Shown here: piece after piece, positions 1 to 8,492 of the stretch
Numbering within the stretch: position 1 is the stretch's first letter
Layout of the letters: each line of letters opens with the position of its first letter
Assembly (NCBI GenBank): GCA_023439185.1
Contig: JAEXOR010000020.1
Span: 1-41,325 of the forward strand
Length of the DNA: 41,325 bases
Reading direction: 5' to 3'
DNA from: Bacillota bacterium
GTDB lineage: Bacteria; Bacillota; Desulfotomaculia; Desulfotomaculales; Desulfallaceae
Program-made: the position numbers and the translations under genes
Notes under the pieces: model-generated
What the model saw: the letters and a program-made list of their open reading frames with translations, nothing else
Databases searched by the model: none
Told to the model about the DNA's origin: nothing

Positions 1-300
1 GACGCCGTGCGGTACCTCCTGGTCGAAGTCGACCCCCACGGCGCGGCCCAGCCCTGGCCCGGCAACCACCCCCCCCCCCCCCCCGCGGCCCCCTCGCCGG
101 TGCCCGCCGGGGTGCTGGAGGTTTACCACCCGGACCGCGGCAAATGGGTGGAACTGTCCGGCGCCGGAACTTTTAGCCTGCCGGGGGATTACGCCGCCCT
201 TAACGGCGAGGTGCGGCTGCGGGTAAACGGCAGCATTCCCAACTCGGGAACGGCTTTTTATTTCTTGCCGCCCACCGTGGCTTACAGGGGGGAAAGCTGA
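1..300 (+). CDS. Unidentified protein, C-terminal fragment (5' end outside window)
   Basis: The reading frame is open from base 1 and ends with TGA at 298-300, so the gene begins upstream of the window; a GTG at 7 is only an internal codon candidate. The visible tail of about 99 residues has a proline run encoded by a C homopolymer, then a stretch of alternating hydrophobic and polar residues that suggests beta strands (EVYHPDRGKWVEL, then a GEVRLRVNG segment). I do not recognise a family. The stop codon overlaps the start of the ABC ATPase by one base (TGATG), so it is probably the upstream member of the same operon and may work with the exporter. Confidence 0.6.
   Translation, partial: DAVRYLLVEVDPHGAAQPWPGNHPPPPPAAPSPVPAGVLEVYHPDRGKWVELSGAGTFSLPGDYAALNGEVRLRVNGSIPNSGTAFYFLPPTVAYRGES
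69..84 (+). repeat. 16-base poly-C tract inside a coding region
   Basis: An uninterrupted run of 16 C lies in the first gene and encodes consecutive prolines. Runs this long are prone to slipped-strand mispairing and to sequencing or assembly error. A change of one or two bases would shift the frame of the last 70 or so codons, so the length given here should be treated with care. Confidence 0.9.
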
Positions 301-1226
301 TGATTAAAACCCAAGGCCTGATCAAAAAATACGGCCGGATGACCGCCCTGCAGGGGCTGGAGCTGGAAGTCCCCGCCGGAGCGGTATACGGCTTTATCGG
401 ACAGAACGGGGCCGGCAAGACCACCACCCTGCGCATATTGGCCGGGCTTTTAATGCCCGACGAGGGGTGGGCCGAACTGGCCGGGCGCAACGTGGTGCGC
501 GATCCCCGGGGAGTGCGCCGGGTGGTGGGCTACATGCCCGACTTCTTTGGCGTTTACGACGACCTGCGGGTGGGCGAGTATATGTTGTTTTACGCCTCGG
601 CCCACGGCATCCGCGGCGCCGGCGCTCAAAAACTGCGGGATGAGCTGCTGGAGCTGGTGGATTTGGGCCACAAAAGAGATGCCTTTGTGGATACCCTCTC
701 CCGGGGCATGCAGCAGCGTCTGTGCCTGGCCCGGTCGCTGATTCACGATCCCGCGGTGCTGCTGTTGGACGAGCCGGCCAGCGGCCTGGACCCGCTGGCC
801 CGGGTGGAAATGCGCGAGATCCTGCGGGAATTGTGCAAAATGGGCAAGACCATTATCATCAGCAGCCACATTCTTTCGGAATTGGCCGACCTGTGCACCC
901 ATGTGGGGATGATCAGGGAAGGGAGGCTGCTCCGGCAGGGGCCGCTGAACGAAATGCTGGCCGGGGACCGGGTGCGCAGGTTCATCATGCGCTGCATCGG
1001 CCCGGAGGAAGAGACGGCCGGTTTAATCGGCGGCTGGCCCGGGGCCGGCGTATTAAGTACCGGTCCCGGGCAGGTGGAGTTCTCCCTGGCCGGCGACGCG
1101 GCCGAAGCCGCTGCTTTGTTAAAGGAAATCGTGGGCAGCGGCGTCCGGGTTACCCACTTCGGGCAAACCGAGCAAAGCCTGGAAGATACCTTTATTCAAC
1201 TGGCCCGGGAGGTGAACGGCGCGTGA
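300..1226 (+). CDS. ABC transporter ATP-binding protein (ABC-2 exporter type)
   Basis: A 308-residue nucleotide-binding subunit that would hydrolyse ATP to drive the membrane protein encoded next. Visible motifs in order: Walker A GQNGAGKT at 34-41, signature LSRGMQQR at 133-140, Walker B LLLDEP at 154-159, and the switch histidine in SSH near 190. The usual Q-loop glutamine is an aspartate here (YMPDFFG, D81), which I recall as common in this COG1131-type subfamily. A C-terminal extension of about 90 residues follows the core, as in many ABC-2 ATPases. It overlaps the previous stop by one base and the permease start by four bases (GTGA), showing translational coupling. The substrate cannot be deduced from sequence. 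Confidence 0.93.
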   Translation: MIKTQGLIKKYGRMTALQGLELEVPAGAVYGFIGQNGAGKTTTLRILAGLLMPDEGWAELAGRNVVRDPRGVRRVVGYMPDFFGVYDDLRVGEYMLFYASAHGIRGAGAQKLRDELLELVDLGHKRDAFVDTLSRGMQQRLCLARSLIHDPAVLLLDEPASGLDPLARVEMREILRELCKMGKTIIISSHILSELADLCTHVGMIREGRLLRQGPLNEMLAGDRVRRFIMRCIGPEEETAGLIGGWPGAGVLSTGPGQVEFSLAGDAAEAAALLKEIVGSGVRVTHFGQTEQSLEDTFIQLAREVNGA

Positions 1227-2314
1227 GCAATACAACTGGTAAAATTTCGGGTAGCGGGTTTTTAGGCGGGCTGCGCAACGGCCTGAGCCCCATGCTGAAC
1301 AAGGAGATGCGCTCCCGCACCAGAGGCTGGCGCTCGCCGGCGCTGCTGACGGTGTACCTGGGGCTGATGAGCGCCGGGACGGTGGGGTTTATCTGGCTGA
1401 ACACGGCCCAGGGCGGCATTTATCCCCAGGTGGGGTTGTCGCTATACGGGCTCCTGGTTTTTGGCCTGGTGCTGCTGCTCTCCTTTATTGCTCCGGCCAC
1501 CGCGGCCGGCGCTATCAGCGGCGAACGGGAGCGGCGCACTTACGACCTGCTGCTGTCCACCGGGGCGTCTCTGACCGGCATTGTGCTGGGCAAGTGGCTG
1601 GCTTCGGTGGCTTACCTGCTTTTTTTGGTGCTGGCGGCGCTGCCCGTTTTGGCGCTGGTGTTCCTGTTCGGCGGCGTACCGCCGTCCGTCCTGCTGATGG
1701 CGGTGCTGTTATGCCTGCTCACCGGGCTGGGTTACGGCGCCCTGGGGCTGTGCCTCTCGGCGGTGCTGAAACGCAGCCAGGCCGCCACCATTGTGTCGCT
1801 GGTGCTGGTTTTTCTATTGATTTTCGCTACCCCCATTGTAGCGGGCATCGCGGCGTCCAATAGCAATAACAACGTTTATGTGTCTGAATATTACAGTCCG
1901 GAAACCCGGCAAACCGGTATTCCCTGGTACCTGTTCCTGAGCCCGCTATCCGCCCTGGCCGACGCCATGCCCGGCGCCGGTGAGGTGGGCATGGGCCGCG
2001 GCGTGCCGCTAATCAGTTCAATTATGAACGAGCTGATGATGCAGTTTCAGCCCCGGGTGAATTATGAATATGCCATGAAGATGAGCGCCGCCTCCAGTAT
2101 CGCCCGCGTGGGCTCCGGACAAGCGGGCGGTGTTTCCGGCGCCAGCGCGGATACAAAACCAGCGGATTTGCTGGCGTCCTGGCCTTACTGGACCCGGTTC
2201 GCCCTGCACCAGGGTATCCTGGTGGTTGTTTCCCTGCTGGTAGCGGTGATAGCGATCACGCCCCGCAAGCCCTGGCATGTCTGGCGGTACCGCAGGAAAA
2301 CAGCCGGGCCGTGA
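1223..2314 (+). CDS. ABC-2 type transporter permease
   Basis: A 363-residue multi-span membrane protein starting at GTG 1223, inside the GTGA overlap with the ATPase gene; the frame is open far upstream but that part is a shadow of the ATPase gene. After a short polar N-terminus there is one membrane segment, then the block ISGERERRTYDLLLSTG typical of ABC-2 permeases between the second and third spans, followed by hydrophobic segments and a last span near the C-terminus. A large extracytoplasmic loop (about residues 210-320) is rich in Ser/Gly/Asn. It forms an exporter with the preceding ATPase. The MoxR/VWA genes downstream suggest a role in envelope assembly, which is inference. Confidence 0.88.
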   Translation: MSNTTGKISGSGFLGGLRNGLSPMLNKEMRSRTRGWRSPALLTVYLGLMSAGTVGFIWLNTAQGGIYPQVGLSLYGLLVFGLVLLLSFIAPATAAGAISGERERRTYDLLLSTGASLTGIVLGKWLASVAYLLFLVLAALPVLALVFLFGGVPPSVLLMAVLLCLLTGLGYGALGLCLSAVLKRSQAATIVSLVLVFLLIFATPIVAGIAASNSNNNVYVSEYYSPETRQTGIPWYLFLSPLSALADAMPGAGEVGMGRGVPLISSIMNELMMQFQPRVNYEYAMKMSAASSIARVGSGQAGGVSGASADTKPADLLASWPYWTRFALHQGILVVVSLLVAVIAITPRKPWHVWRYRRKTAGP

Positions 2315-2354
2315 GGAAACAGGTTTGGTGCAGTGTTAAGTTGCCCGGTTAGTA

Positions 2355-2424
2355 CAGGCGCCTTTGTGTACAGCTATCGTCCGGGTGTAGGCGGATGACG
2401 TGAGCGAACGAAGGGAGGCGCCTG
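2355..2424 (+). promoter_or_regulatory. Inverted repeat that could mask a ribosome binding site
   Basis: CAGGCGCCT at 2355-2363 is the exact reverse complement of AGGCGCCTG at 2416-2424, which directly abuts the ATG at 2425 and shares bases with the GGGAGG ribosome binding site (2413-2418). Pairing of the two arms in mRNA would cover the initiation region of the next gene. The core AGGCGCCT is itself a palindrome, so these could also be two copies of a protein site. Confidence 0.4.
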
Positions 2425-2772
2425 ATGATGTATATTGAACTGATTGTGGCAGTTGGTTTTTTTGTATTGCTGTTCTTTACTCCCATCTGGCTGGTGCTGC
2501 GGGGGGCGGGCTGGCGAGGGTATTTAAGAATCCGGAACAACCGGCTGGGGCGTGCCGCGGAAGTGGTATCCGCCCTGCTGCTGACTATCGGAATATTGTT
2601 CATTTTTCCCTGGCCGGTGTTTTGGGTGTTTGAAAGGCTGCGTGACCTGACCGGTAATTACTCATATGGTTTTTTTGTGGCCGGTCATTGGCCCTGGTAT
2701 GTTAGCTTGTATCCGGTGGCCCTGGTTGTTTTTCTGGGTTATCTTTGGAAGAAACGAAACCGGGATTTGTAG
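2425..2772 (+). CDS. Small integral membrane protein, unknown function
   Basis: A 115-residue hydrophobic protein with three likely membrane segments: residues 3-25, about 48-70, and about 90-110, ending in a basic tail (WKKRNRDL). The start ATG at 2425 follows GGGAGG with suitable spacing; a second ATG directly after it is an equal alternative. It lies between the ABC exporter and the Gly-rich membrane protein, with only 8 bases before the next start, so it belongs to the same operon. I do not recognise a named family. A small helper subunit of the exporter or of the neighbouring membrane complex is a guess from position. Confidence 0.72.
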   Translation: MMYIELIVAVGFFVLLFFTPIWLVLRGAGWRGYLRIRNNRLGRAAEVVSALLLTIGILFIFPWPVFWVFERLRDLTGNYSYGFFVAGHWPWYVSLYPVALVVFLGYLWKKRNRDL

Positions 2773-2780
2773 GTGATGGT

Positions 2781-4538
2781 ATGAAAGCCGCCTGGTTGAA
2801 GAACTGGTTTAAGAACATGAATGTACATAAGCGCCATGGCTGGCCCGGGAGGGAGCTGGAGCGTGCACTGGAGCCCCTGGCCCGGCGGGTGACGCTGCGC
2901 TACCGGTTGGAGAGCGCCCGGCTGGCGCTGCTGTGGGGGCTGGCCGCGACGGGAGCGCTGCTGGCGCTGCTGCGCTTGTATCCGGCTTTTTCACCTCCGG
3001 CCGCGCTGTTTACCGGCGGGGCAATCGTGCTGGGCGTAGTTTTAACGCGCCTGTACCGCCGGCCTGACGCCCTGGCGGTGGTGCGGGTGGCGGACGAAAT
3101 GGGACTTAACGGTGAGGCGGTCACCGCCTTCCGGCTGCTGGAAACCGGCACCGGCGATCCCTGGTCCCGGGAGGCTCTGGACAGGGGGACGAAAGCCTGC
3201 GCCGGCTTTGCCCTTAGCGAGGGAGCGCATTACCCGGCGGTGCCCCGTTGGAGGCCCTGGCGTGACTTGGCGCTGTTGGCCGCCGTTTTGTTGGTGCTGC
3301 AGGCGGTTCCGGATCATCTGGGCTCATACTGGGCGGAACGTAAGGAAGAACAGCGGGCTCTGCAGGCGGCGGCCCGGGAGGCGCGCCTGGCGGTGGACCA
3401 AATTAAAAACCTGCAGGTCAATGGTCAAGATATCCTCCCCGAAGAATTGCGAAAAAAGCTGGGCGACTTGCCCCGGGAAGTGGCCCGGGCCGGTGACCGC
3501 GGTAAAGCCGTGGCCGAACTGGAGCGGGCCCGCTGGGAAGTGGACGGGGCCAGGGCTGTAATTGATCCCTCCGCCGGCAGGGATATGCAGCGTTTGGCTG
3601 AAGCGTGGGATTCGGCTGATGATGAGAAGTGGCGGGACATGGCCCAAGCCCTGCGCGGCGGCGATGAAGGGGAGATCCAAGAAGCTGCGCGGAAGCTGGT
3701 GGAAAAAACGCAGCAGGGGGGAGAAGAGGCTAACCTTGAATTGGCTGCCGCCATGTTGGCCGGCGCCGGGATGGTGGAAAACCCCGCCCTGCGTAAATCG
3801 TTGCGTGATACAGCCGGTGCCGCGTTAACAAGCGGTAATTCCGCCGGGCAATCAGGAAGCGGAAGCAGTTCCGGCCAGGGTGGTGAGAGCTTGGCCACCG
3901 CAACCGATGCACTGGCCGATGTCCTGGCCGGAGCTGCCGCCACGGCGTCGGCGGGAGGGACGCTGGGCCGCGCTTCAGCGGCCCTGGCCTCGGCGGCCCA
4001 AAACCTTGGCGGCGCGGGCGCCGCCGGTGCGGGCGCTCAGATGGCCGGCAATGCCGCCGGCAGCGGCGGTAACGGCAGCGGTACCGGCGGGACAGCGCCC
4101 GGCGGCTCAAATGCCAGCGGCGCCGGCGGGCAGGGCGGAAGCGGAAGCGGCAGTGGCAGCGACGGTAACAACGGCTCCGGCGGGACCGGAAACAGCGGCA
4201 ACGGAGACGGAGATGGCGGTAACGGCAACGGCACGGGTTCGGGCGGCCAGGGCAGCGGCGTCGGCGGGGCGTCATCCTCCGGCGGCGGCATGGATCTGAT
4301 TTACACCCCCTTTCACCCGGACGGCGTTGATAGCCAGGTACAGGGCCAGGTGAGAGAAGGCGAACAGGGCAGCGAGACGGCCCTGGAGCATTCCCCCGTC
4401 GCCCTGGGCGAGTTGCGCCCCTACACCGAAGTATACGGCCGGTACATGGCCGAAGCCCAGGATTCCCTGGGCCGGGCGCCGCTGCCCCCGGACATGGAAA
4501 AGCTGGTCTGGCAGTACTTCAACTCTTTAAACGAATAA
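2781..4538 (+). CDS. Membrane-anchored protein with long Gly/Ser/Asn-rich region
   Basis: The start ATG 2781 follows the ribosome binding site AGGTGATGG; the frame is open further upstream but that overlaps the previous gene. The 585-residue product has two hydrophobic segments in the first 100 residues (about 45-85), a third near 165-185, then a charged, probably helical region (about 190-340) and a low-complexity stretch rich in Gly, Ser, Asn and Ala (about 350-505). The C-terminus is ordinary sequence. The layout resembles DUF4175-like proteins found beside MoxR/DUF58/VWA genes, but I cannot confirm that family. It probably takes part in the same envelope complex. The repeats create long Arg/Pro-rich shadow frames on the other strand, which are not genes. 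Confidence 0.75.
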   Translation: MKAAWLKNWFKNMNVHKRHGWPGRELERALEPLARRVTLRYRLESARLALLWGLAATGALLALLRLYPAFSPPAALFTGGAIVLGVVLTRLYRRPDALAVVRVADEMGLNGEAVTAFRLLETGTGDPWSREALDRGTKACAGFALSEGAHYPAVPRWRPWRDLALLAAVLLVLQAVPDHLGSYWAERKEEQRALQAAAREARLAVDQIKNLQVNGQDILPEELRKKLGDLPREVARAGDRGKAVAELERARWEVDGARAVIDPSAGRDMQRLAEAWDSADDEKWRDMAQALRGGDEGEIQEAARKLVEKTQQGGEEANLELAAAMLAGAGMVENPALRKSLRDTAGAALTSGNSAGQSGSGSSSGQGGESLATATDALADVLAGAAATASAGGTLGRASAALASAAQNLGGAGAAGAGAQMAGNAAGSGGNGSGTGGTAPGGSNASGAGGQGGSGSGSGSDGNNGSGGTGNSGNGDGDGGNGNGTGSGGQGSGVGGASSSGGGMDLIYTPFHPDGVDSQVQGQVREGEQGSETALEHSPVALGELRPYTEVYGRYMAEAQDSLGRAPLPPDMEKLVWQYFNSLNE

Positions 4539-4550
4539 AGTGATGCCAGG

Positions 4551-4578
4551 TGTTAAAAGTTGAAAATGTTAAAAGTTG
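4551..4578 (+). repeat. 12-base direct repeat before the MoxR gene
   Basis: TGTTAAAAGTTG occurs at 4551-4562 and again at 4567-4578, a 16-base period, in the short gap between the Gly-rich protein gene and the MoxR start. It is AT-rich in a GC-rich setting. It may be a protein site or a local duplication; no function is shown. Confidence 0.6.
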
Positions 4579-4597
4579 CGGGGAGTGGATCATTGTG

Positions 4598-5569
4598 ATG
4601 GAAGTGCAGGATGCTCTGGAGCGGGTTACCGGGCGCCTGAGGGAAGTGGAGCAGGCTATCGGGGCCGCCATTGTGGGCCAGCATGAAGTGGTGCGCCAGA
4701 CGCTTACCGCCATGCTGGCCGGCGGGCACGTACTGTTGGAGGGGGTACCCGGTTTGGGCAAAACCGCGCTGGTGCGGGCGGTGGGCGGTGTCACCGGCCT
4801 GTCCTTCCGGCGCATTCAGTTTACGCCGGACCTGATGCCGGCGGACATCACCGGCACCCAGGTTTATGACGGCAAAAACAGCGCCGAGCCTTTCCGTTTC
4901 GCCCCCGGTCCCGTCTTCGCCAATATTGTCCTGGCGGACGAAATTAACCGGGCCACGCCGAAGACCCAGAGCGCGCTGCTGGAAGCCATGCAGGAGCGCA
5001 CCGTGACGGTGGGAGGCGCCTGCCACCCTCTACCCGAACCTTTCTTTGTGCTGGCCACGCAGAACCCGCTGGAAATGGAGGGTACTTACCCGCTGCCCGA
5101 AGCCCAACTGGATCGCTTCATGTTCAAGGTGCACGTGGAATTCCCCGCGGCGGACGAATTGCTGGCCATTGGCGCGCTGACCACCGGCGCTCAAACGCCC
5201 GGGGTCAGCACGGTGTTGGAGCCGGGGGAAATGCTGTACTGGCAGGGGCTGGTGCGGCAGGTGATCATGGTGGACGATGTGATGGAATATGCGGTGCGCC
5301 TGGTATTGGCCACCAGGCCGGAGGACCCGGCGGCGCCGTCGGCGGTGCGCCGGTTCGTCCGTTATGGCTCGGGACCCCGGGGGCTGCAGGCGCTGCTGCT
5401 GGGCGCCCGGGCAGAAGCGCTGCGGGCCGGGCGCCCGGCGGCGGGGTACGAGGATGTGCGCCGGGTAGCCCGGGCCGCGCTGCGGCACCGGGTAATGCTG
5501 AACTTTGAGGCCGCCGCCGGGGAAATCACTCCCGACGTCCTCCTGGATGAAATCCTGGAGCTCAAGTGA
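4598..5569 (+). CDS. MoxR-family AAA+ ATPase
   Basis: A 323-residue AAA+ ATPase of the MoxR type, which are chaperone-like ATPases that work with VWA-domain partners in assembly or activation of protein complexes. Motifs: Walker A GVPGLGKTA at 49-57, Walker B VLADEIN at 111-117, sensor 1 ATQNP at 153-157, and the arginine-finger region EAQLDRF near 168-174. ATG 4598 and GTG 4595 both follow GGGAGTGG (4581-4588); an in-frame GTG at 4550 is too far from it. The gene is followed 15 bases later by DUF58, the classic partner, and then by two VWA proteins, so the set is functionally complete. Confidence 0.95.
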   Translation: MEVQDALERVTGRLREVEQAIGAAIVGQHEVVRQTLTAMLAGGHVLLEGVPGLGKTALVRAVGGVTGLSFRRIQFTPDLMPADITGTQVYDGKNSAEPFRFAPGPVFANIVLADEINRATPKTQSALLEAMQERTVTVGGACHPLPEPFFVLATQNPLEMEGTYPLPEAQLDRFMFKVHVEFPAADELLAIGALTTGAQTPGVSTVLEPGEMLYWQGLVRQVIMVDDVMEYAVRLVLATRPEDPAAPSAVRRFVRYGSGPRGLQALLLGARAEALRAGRPAAGYEDVRRVARAALRHRVMLNFEAAAGEITPDVLLDEILELK

Positions 5570-5584
5570 GGTTGGTGATGTCCG

Positions 5585-6559
5585 GTGACTGAAGAACTCC
5601 TTGCTCCCGGCCTGGCCAAACGCCTGGAGAAATACCGTCTGGTCAGAATGCGTCCCATTCCGGCCGGGTACGCCGGGGGCAGGCGGTCACCCCGCAAAGG
5701 GGGAGCCGTGGAATTCGCCGACTACCGTGAGTATGCTCCGGGAGACGAGCCCCGCCGGGTGGACTGGAAAGCCTACGCCAGGCTGGGGCGTCTGTACGTT
5801 AAAGAATATCTGGATGAAAAGCAGGACGCCGTGCTTTTTCTTATTGACACCAGCGCGTCCATGGACTGGGGTTCCGTTGACGAGCATAAAGGGCGCTTTG
5901 CGCTGCGTCTTGCCGCGGGGCTGGGCACCTGCGTCCTGGCGGGGAGCGACCGGTTGTCCGCGGTGGCCGGGGCAGGCCCGGTGGCCGGTGGTTTTTCCTC
6001 GCCCGGCGGCGCCACCGGCGATAGCGGCCCGGAACCGGCCGGGGCGGACCACCGTCAGCCGGCGCGGACCCTGGCTCCGTCAGCCGGACGGCAATCGCTG
6101 CCCCGGTTATGGCACTGGCTGGGTGAAACAACCTTCGGCGGCGGGACCGCCTTGCAGGAATGCCTGCTCAAAGGGCTGCAGCTGCAGCCCGGCGCTACCA
6201 GCCTGTACGTTTTTTCCGATCTGTTGGATCCGGACGGGGTGGAGGAAATGCTGCGCCTGGCCGCCGGACACAGTGTTGCCGTAACCCTGCTGCACATCCT
6301 GGCCCCGGGGGAACTTGAACCGCCCGGGGAAGGCGAATGGACCATGGTTGACGCCGAAACCGGGGAGCGGGTGGAAGTGTCCCTGACGCCGGCGGCACTG
6401 GCGGATTACCATACCCGTCTGAATTACTACCTCGGGTCTCTGGAATCAGCCTGCCGCCGCTGGAACGCCGGGCGCGTACAACTAAGCACCGCCGGTGCGT
6501 TGGAGGACGTGCTGCTGAGGGAACTGCCCAAAGCCGGAGTGCTCAAACCCGGCGGTTAA
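5585..6559 (+). CDS. DUF58 domain protein (VWA-like MoxR partner)
   Basis: A 324-residue protein starting with GTG 5585. The DUF58 core is clear: VEFADYREYAPGDEPRRVDW at about 42-61, followed by a von Willebrand-like metal site in FLIDTSASMDW (D88, S90, S92). A linker near 120-165 is rich in Gly/Ala/Pro and carries no recognisable motif. No membrane segment is visible, so it probably acts at the inner face of the membrane. DUF58 proteins are almost always next to MoxR ATPases, as here, and are thought to be their clients or adaptors. Confidence 0.9.
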   Translation: MTEELLAPGLAKRLEKYRLVRMRPIPAGYAGGRRSPRKGGAVEFADYREYAPGDEPRRVDWKAYARLGRLYVKEYLDEKQDAVLFLIDTSASMDWGSVDEHKGRFALRLAAGLGTCVLAGSDRLSAVAGAGPVAGGFSSPGGATGDSGPEPAGADHRQPARTLAPSAGRQSLPRLWHWLGETTFGGGTALQECLLKGLQLQPGATSLYVFSDLLDPDGVEEMLRLAAGHSVAVTLLHILAPGELEPPGEGEWTMVDAETGERVEVSLTPAALADYHTRLNYYLGSLESACRRWNAGRVQLSTAGALEDVLLRELPKAGVLKPGG

Positions 6560-6593
6560 ACCGGACGTATACACGAGATAGACGCCATATGCT

Positions 6594-6620
6594 TTGAGCA
6601 CCCGCGACATTTATTATAGT
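6594..6620 (+). promoter_or_regulatory. Weak possible internal promoter
   Basis: TTGAGC at 6594-6599 and TATAGT at 6615-6620 are 15 bases apart in the only sizeable gap (82 bp) of the MoxR operon. The local AT-rich patch fits an internal promoter for the two VWA genes, but the spacing is short. Confidence 0.25.
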
Positions 6621-6641
6621 TAAGAAGGGTCGGACCCCCTG

Positions 6642-8492
6642 ATGTTTTTTTTGCAGCCGTGGATGTTCTGGCTGGGGCTTACGCTGCCGGCCATTCTGGC
6701 ATTATACATATTACGACCCCGCCGTCGGCAGACGGTGATTCCCAGCACCATGCTGTGGCGTCCGGTGTCCGCCGAACTGGAAGCCAGCCGCCCCTGGCAG
6801 CGCCTGCAGTCGCGCCTGCTGCTTTGGCTGCAGCTTCTGGCGGCCGCCCTGCTGGTGCTGGCGGCCGCCGGCCCGGTGTGGTTTGCCCCGGCTTCCTTTC
6901 GCAGCACTATTATTCTCCTGGACACCTCCGCCAGCATGCGGGCGGTGGAGGACGGCGCTACCCGGTTCCAGACCGCCCGGGAAGAGGTAATATCCATTGC
7001 CGCGGGGCTGCGGGGCGACGCCGCTATTACGGTGATTGCCTTTGACCGCCAGCCGCGGGTGGTGGTCAAAGACGCCGCAGAACCCGGTGCAGTGCGCCGG
7101 TTGCTGGAGGAAACGGTTCCTTCGGCCAATACCGCCGATCCGGCCCGGGCTTTTTCCCTGGCCCTGGCCATGGCCAAACAGTATGACAACCCCCGGTTGG
7201 TGCTGGTCAGTGACGGGGGGCTGGATTTGTCTGTAACTGAGAGCGTCGCAAGCGCCTTTGAATTTGTTCCGGTAGGACGGGGTGACGCCAGTGTGGCCAT
7301 AGCGGCGGTGAACCTGCGCCCGGCGGGCACAGGTTTAACCGCCCAAGTGGCCCTGGTGAACCACGGCTCCCGGCCGGCATCGGGGCGGGTATCCCTTTTT
7401 ACCGGCAGTTACCCTGCAGGCAGCAAAGGCTGGTCACTGGATCCCGGAGAATCCGGTTACCTGCAGTGGCAGGACCTGCCCGGCGGGGTGCCGGTCCGGG
7501 CGGAACTGAGTCTGGATAGCCCGCTGATGGACATGCTGGCTGACGATAATATCGCCTGGGCGGTGCCGGATGACAGCGCCGAGCGCAAGGTGCTGCTGGT
7601 TACCGGCGGCAACCTGTTTTTGGAACGGGTGCTGGGACAGCTGCCCGGTACCAAAATCTATCTGGCCGATCAGGCGCAGTACCGGCTGCTGCTGATGGGC
7701 GAATACCCATACGATATTACGGTGCTGGACGGCCTGGGCGGGCCGCTGCCCCCGGGCGCGGCGCTGTTAATCAATCCCCCGGCGGGCTCCCCTTTGGAAG
7801 GGCTCACCGTGGGCGGAGTAATAGAAAACATCAGGCCGGCGCCGGTATCCGGCAGCCCGCTGATGCAGTACGTGGATTTGAACGAGGTAAGCTTCCGGGA
7901 CGCCCGCAAGCTGCAGACCGGGGCCGGCTGGAACGCGGACATCCGGTCCGGCAATGAAGTCATTTTCTGTCACGGCGATACCGGGGGGCGCCGGGCGGCG
8001 GTATGGGCCGTAAACCTGCACCGTTCGGACCTGCCGCTGCGCCCCGCTTTCCCTGTGCTGGTGCAGAATACCCTGGACTGGCTGCATCCGCCGGGCCTGG
8101 GGGCGCCCCGGAACGTTAAACCCGGGGATGAGGTTAAGCTGGTCACTCCCCCGCTGGCTGGAGAAGTGGTTGTGGAGGACGACGCCGGGGGGGCGCGGAA
8201 ACTGGCCCCGCCCTTCCCACCGGAGGCTTGGGTGCCGGAAAAACCCGGTTTGTACCGAATTGTGGCGACCCGGGAGGGCGGCAACATAATCCAGCCGCTG
8301 GCGGTTAACGGTTACAGCGCCGCTGAGGCCGACCTGGCGGTGCGGGATCCCTTCAGGGCGGACGGGGCCGGGACCGAAGCGGGCGCGGCGCTGGAGAAAC
8401 CGCGCCGGGCGCTGTCCCTGGTCCAATGGCTGGCCATGGCGGCGCTGCTGGTGATTACCCTGGAATGGGGGGTGGCCGGCCGTGGGCGTTAG
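6642..8492 (+). CDS. BatA-like membrane protein with VWA domain
   Basis: A 616-residue protein. The N-terminus has two membrane segments (about 9-24 and 60-80) separated by a short basic loop with IPSTMLWRP, the BatA N-terminal signature. A von Willebrand factor A domain follows, with the metal-binding DTSAS at 94-98, a conserved threonine region (SANTADPA) and SDGG around residue 189. The middle and C-terminal part is probably extracytoplasmic beta-rich sequence, and a last membrane helix lies near 590-610. The start ATG 6642 has an AAGAAGG ribosome binding site at somewhat long spacing. It overlaps the next gene by 11 bases. It is the likely membrane partner of the MoxR ATPase. Confidence 0.9.
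   Translation: MFFLQPWMFWLGLTLPAILALYILRPRRRQTVIPSTMLWRPVSAELEASRPWQRLQSRLLLWLQLLAAALLVLAAAGPVWFAPASFRSTIILLDTSASMRAVEDGATRFQTAREEVISIAAGLRGDAAITVIAFDRQPRVVVKDAAEPGAVRRLLEETVPSANTADPARAFSLALAMAKQYDNPRLVLVSDGGLDLSVTESVASAFEFVPVGRGDASVAIAAVNLRPAGTGLTAQVALVNHGSRPASGRVSLFTGSYPAGSKGWSLDPGESGYLQWQDLPGGVPVRAELSLDSPLMDMLADDNIAWAVPDDSAERKVLLVTGGNLFLERVLGQLPGTKIYLADQAQYRLLLMGEYPYDITVLDGLGGPLPPGAALLINPPAGSPLEGLTVGGVIENIRPAPVSGSPLMQYVDLNEVSFRDARKLQTGAGWNADIRSGNEVIFCHGDTGGRRAAVWAVNLHRSDLPLRPAFPVLVQNTLDWLHPPGLGAPRNVKPGDEVKLVTPPLAGEVVVEDDAGGARKLAPPFPPEAWVPEKPGLYRIVATREGGNIIQPLAVNGYSAAEADLAVRDPFRADGAGTEAGAALEKPRRALSLVQWLAMAALLVITLEWGVAGRGR

Noticed and set aside
722..1222. Upstream extension of the permease frame overlapping the ABC ATPase gene
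   Set aside because: It translates to Arg/Gly/Pro-rich sequence in a shifted frame of a clear ATPase gene; the GTG at 1223 in the GTGA overlap is the natural start.
3730..4291. Long minus-strand frames rich in Arg or Pro
   Set aside because: They mirror the Gly/Ser-rich repeats of the real + strand gene and have no independent support.
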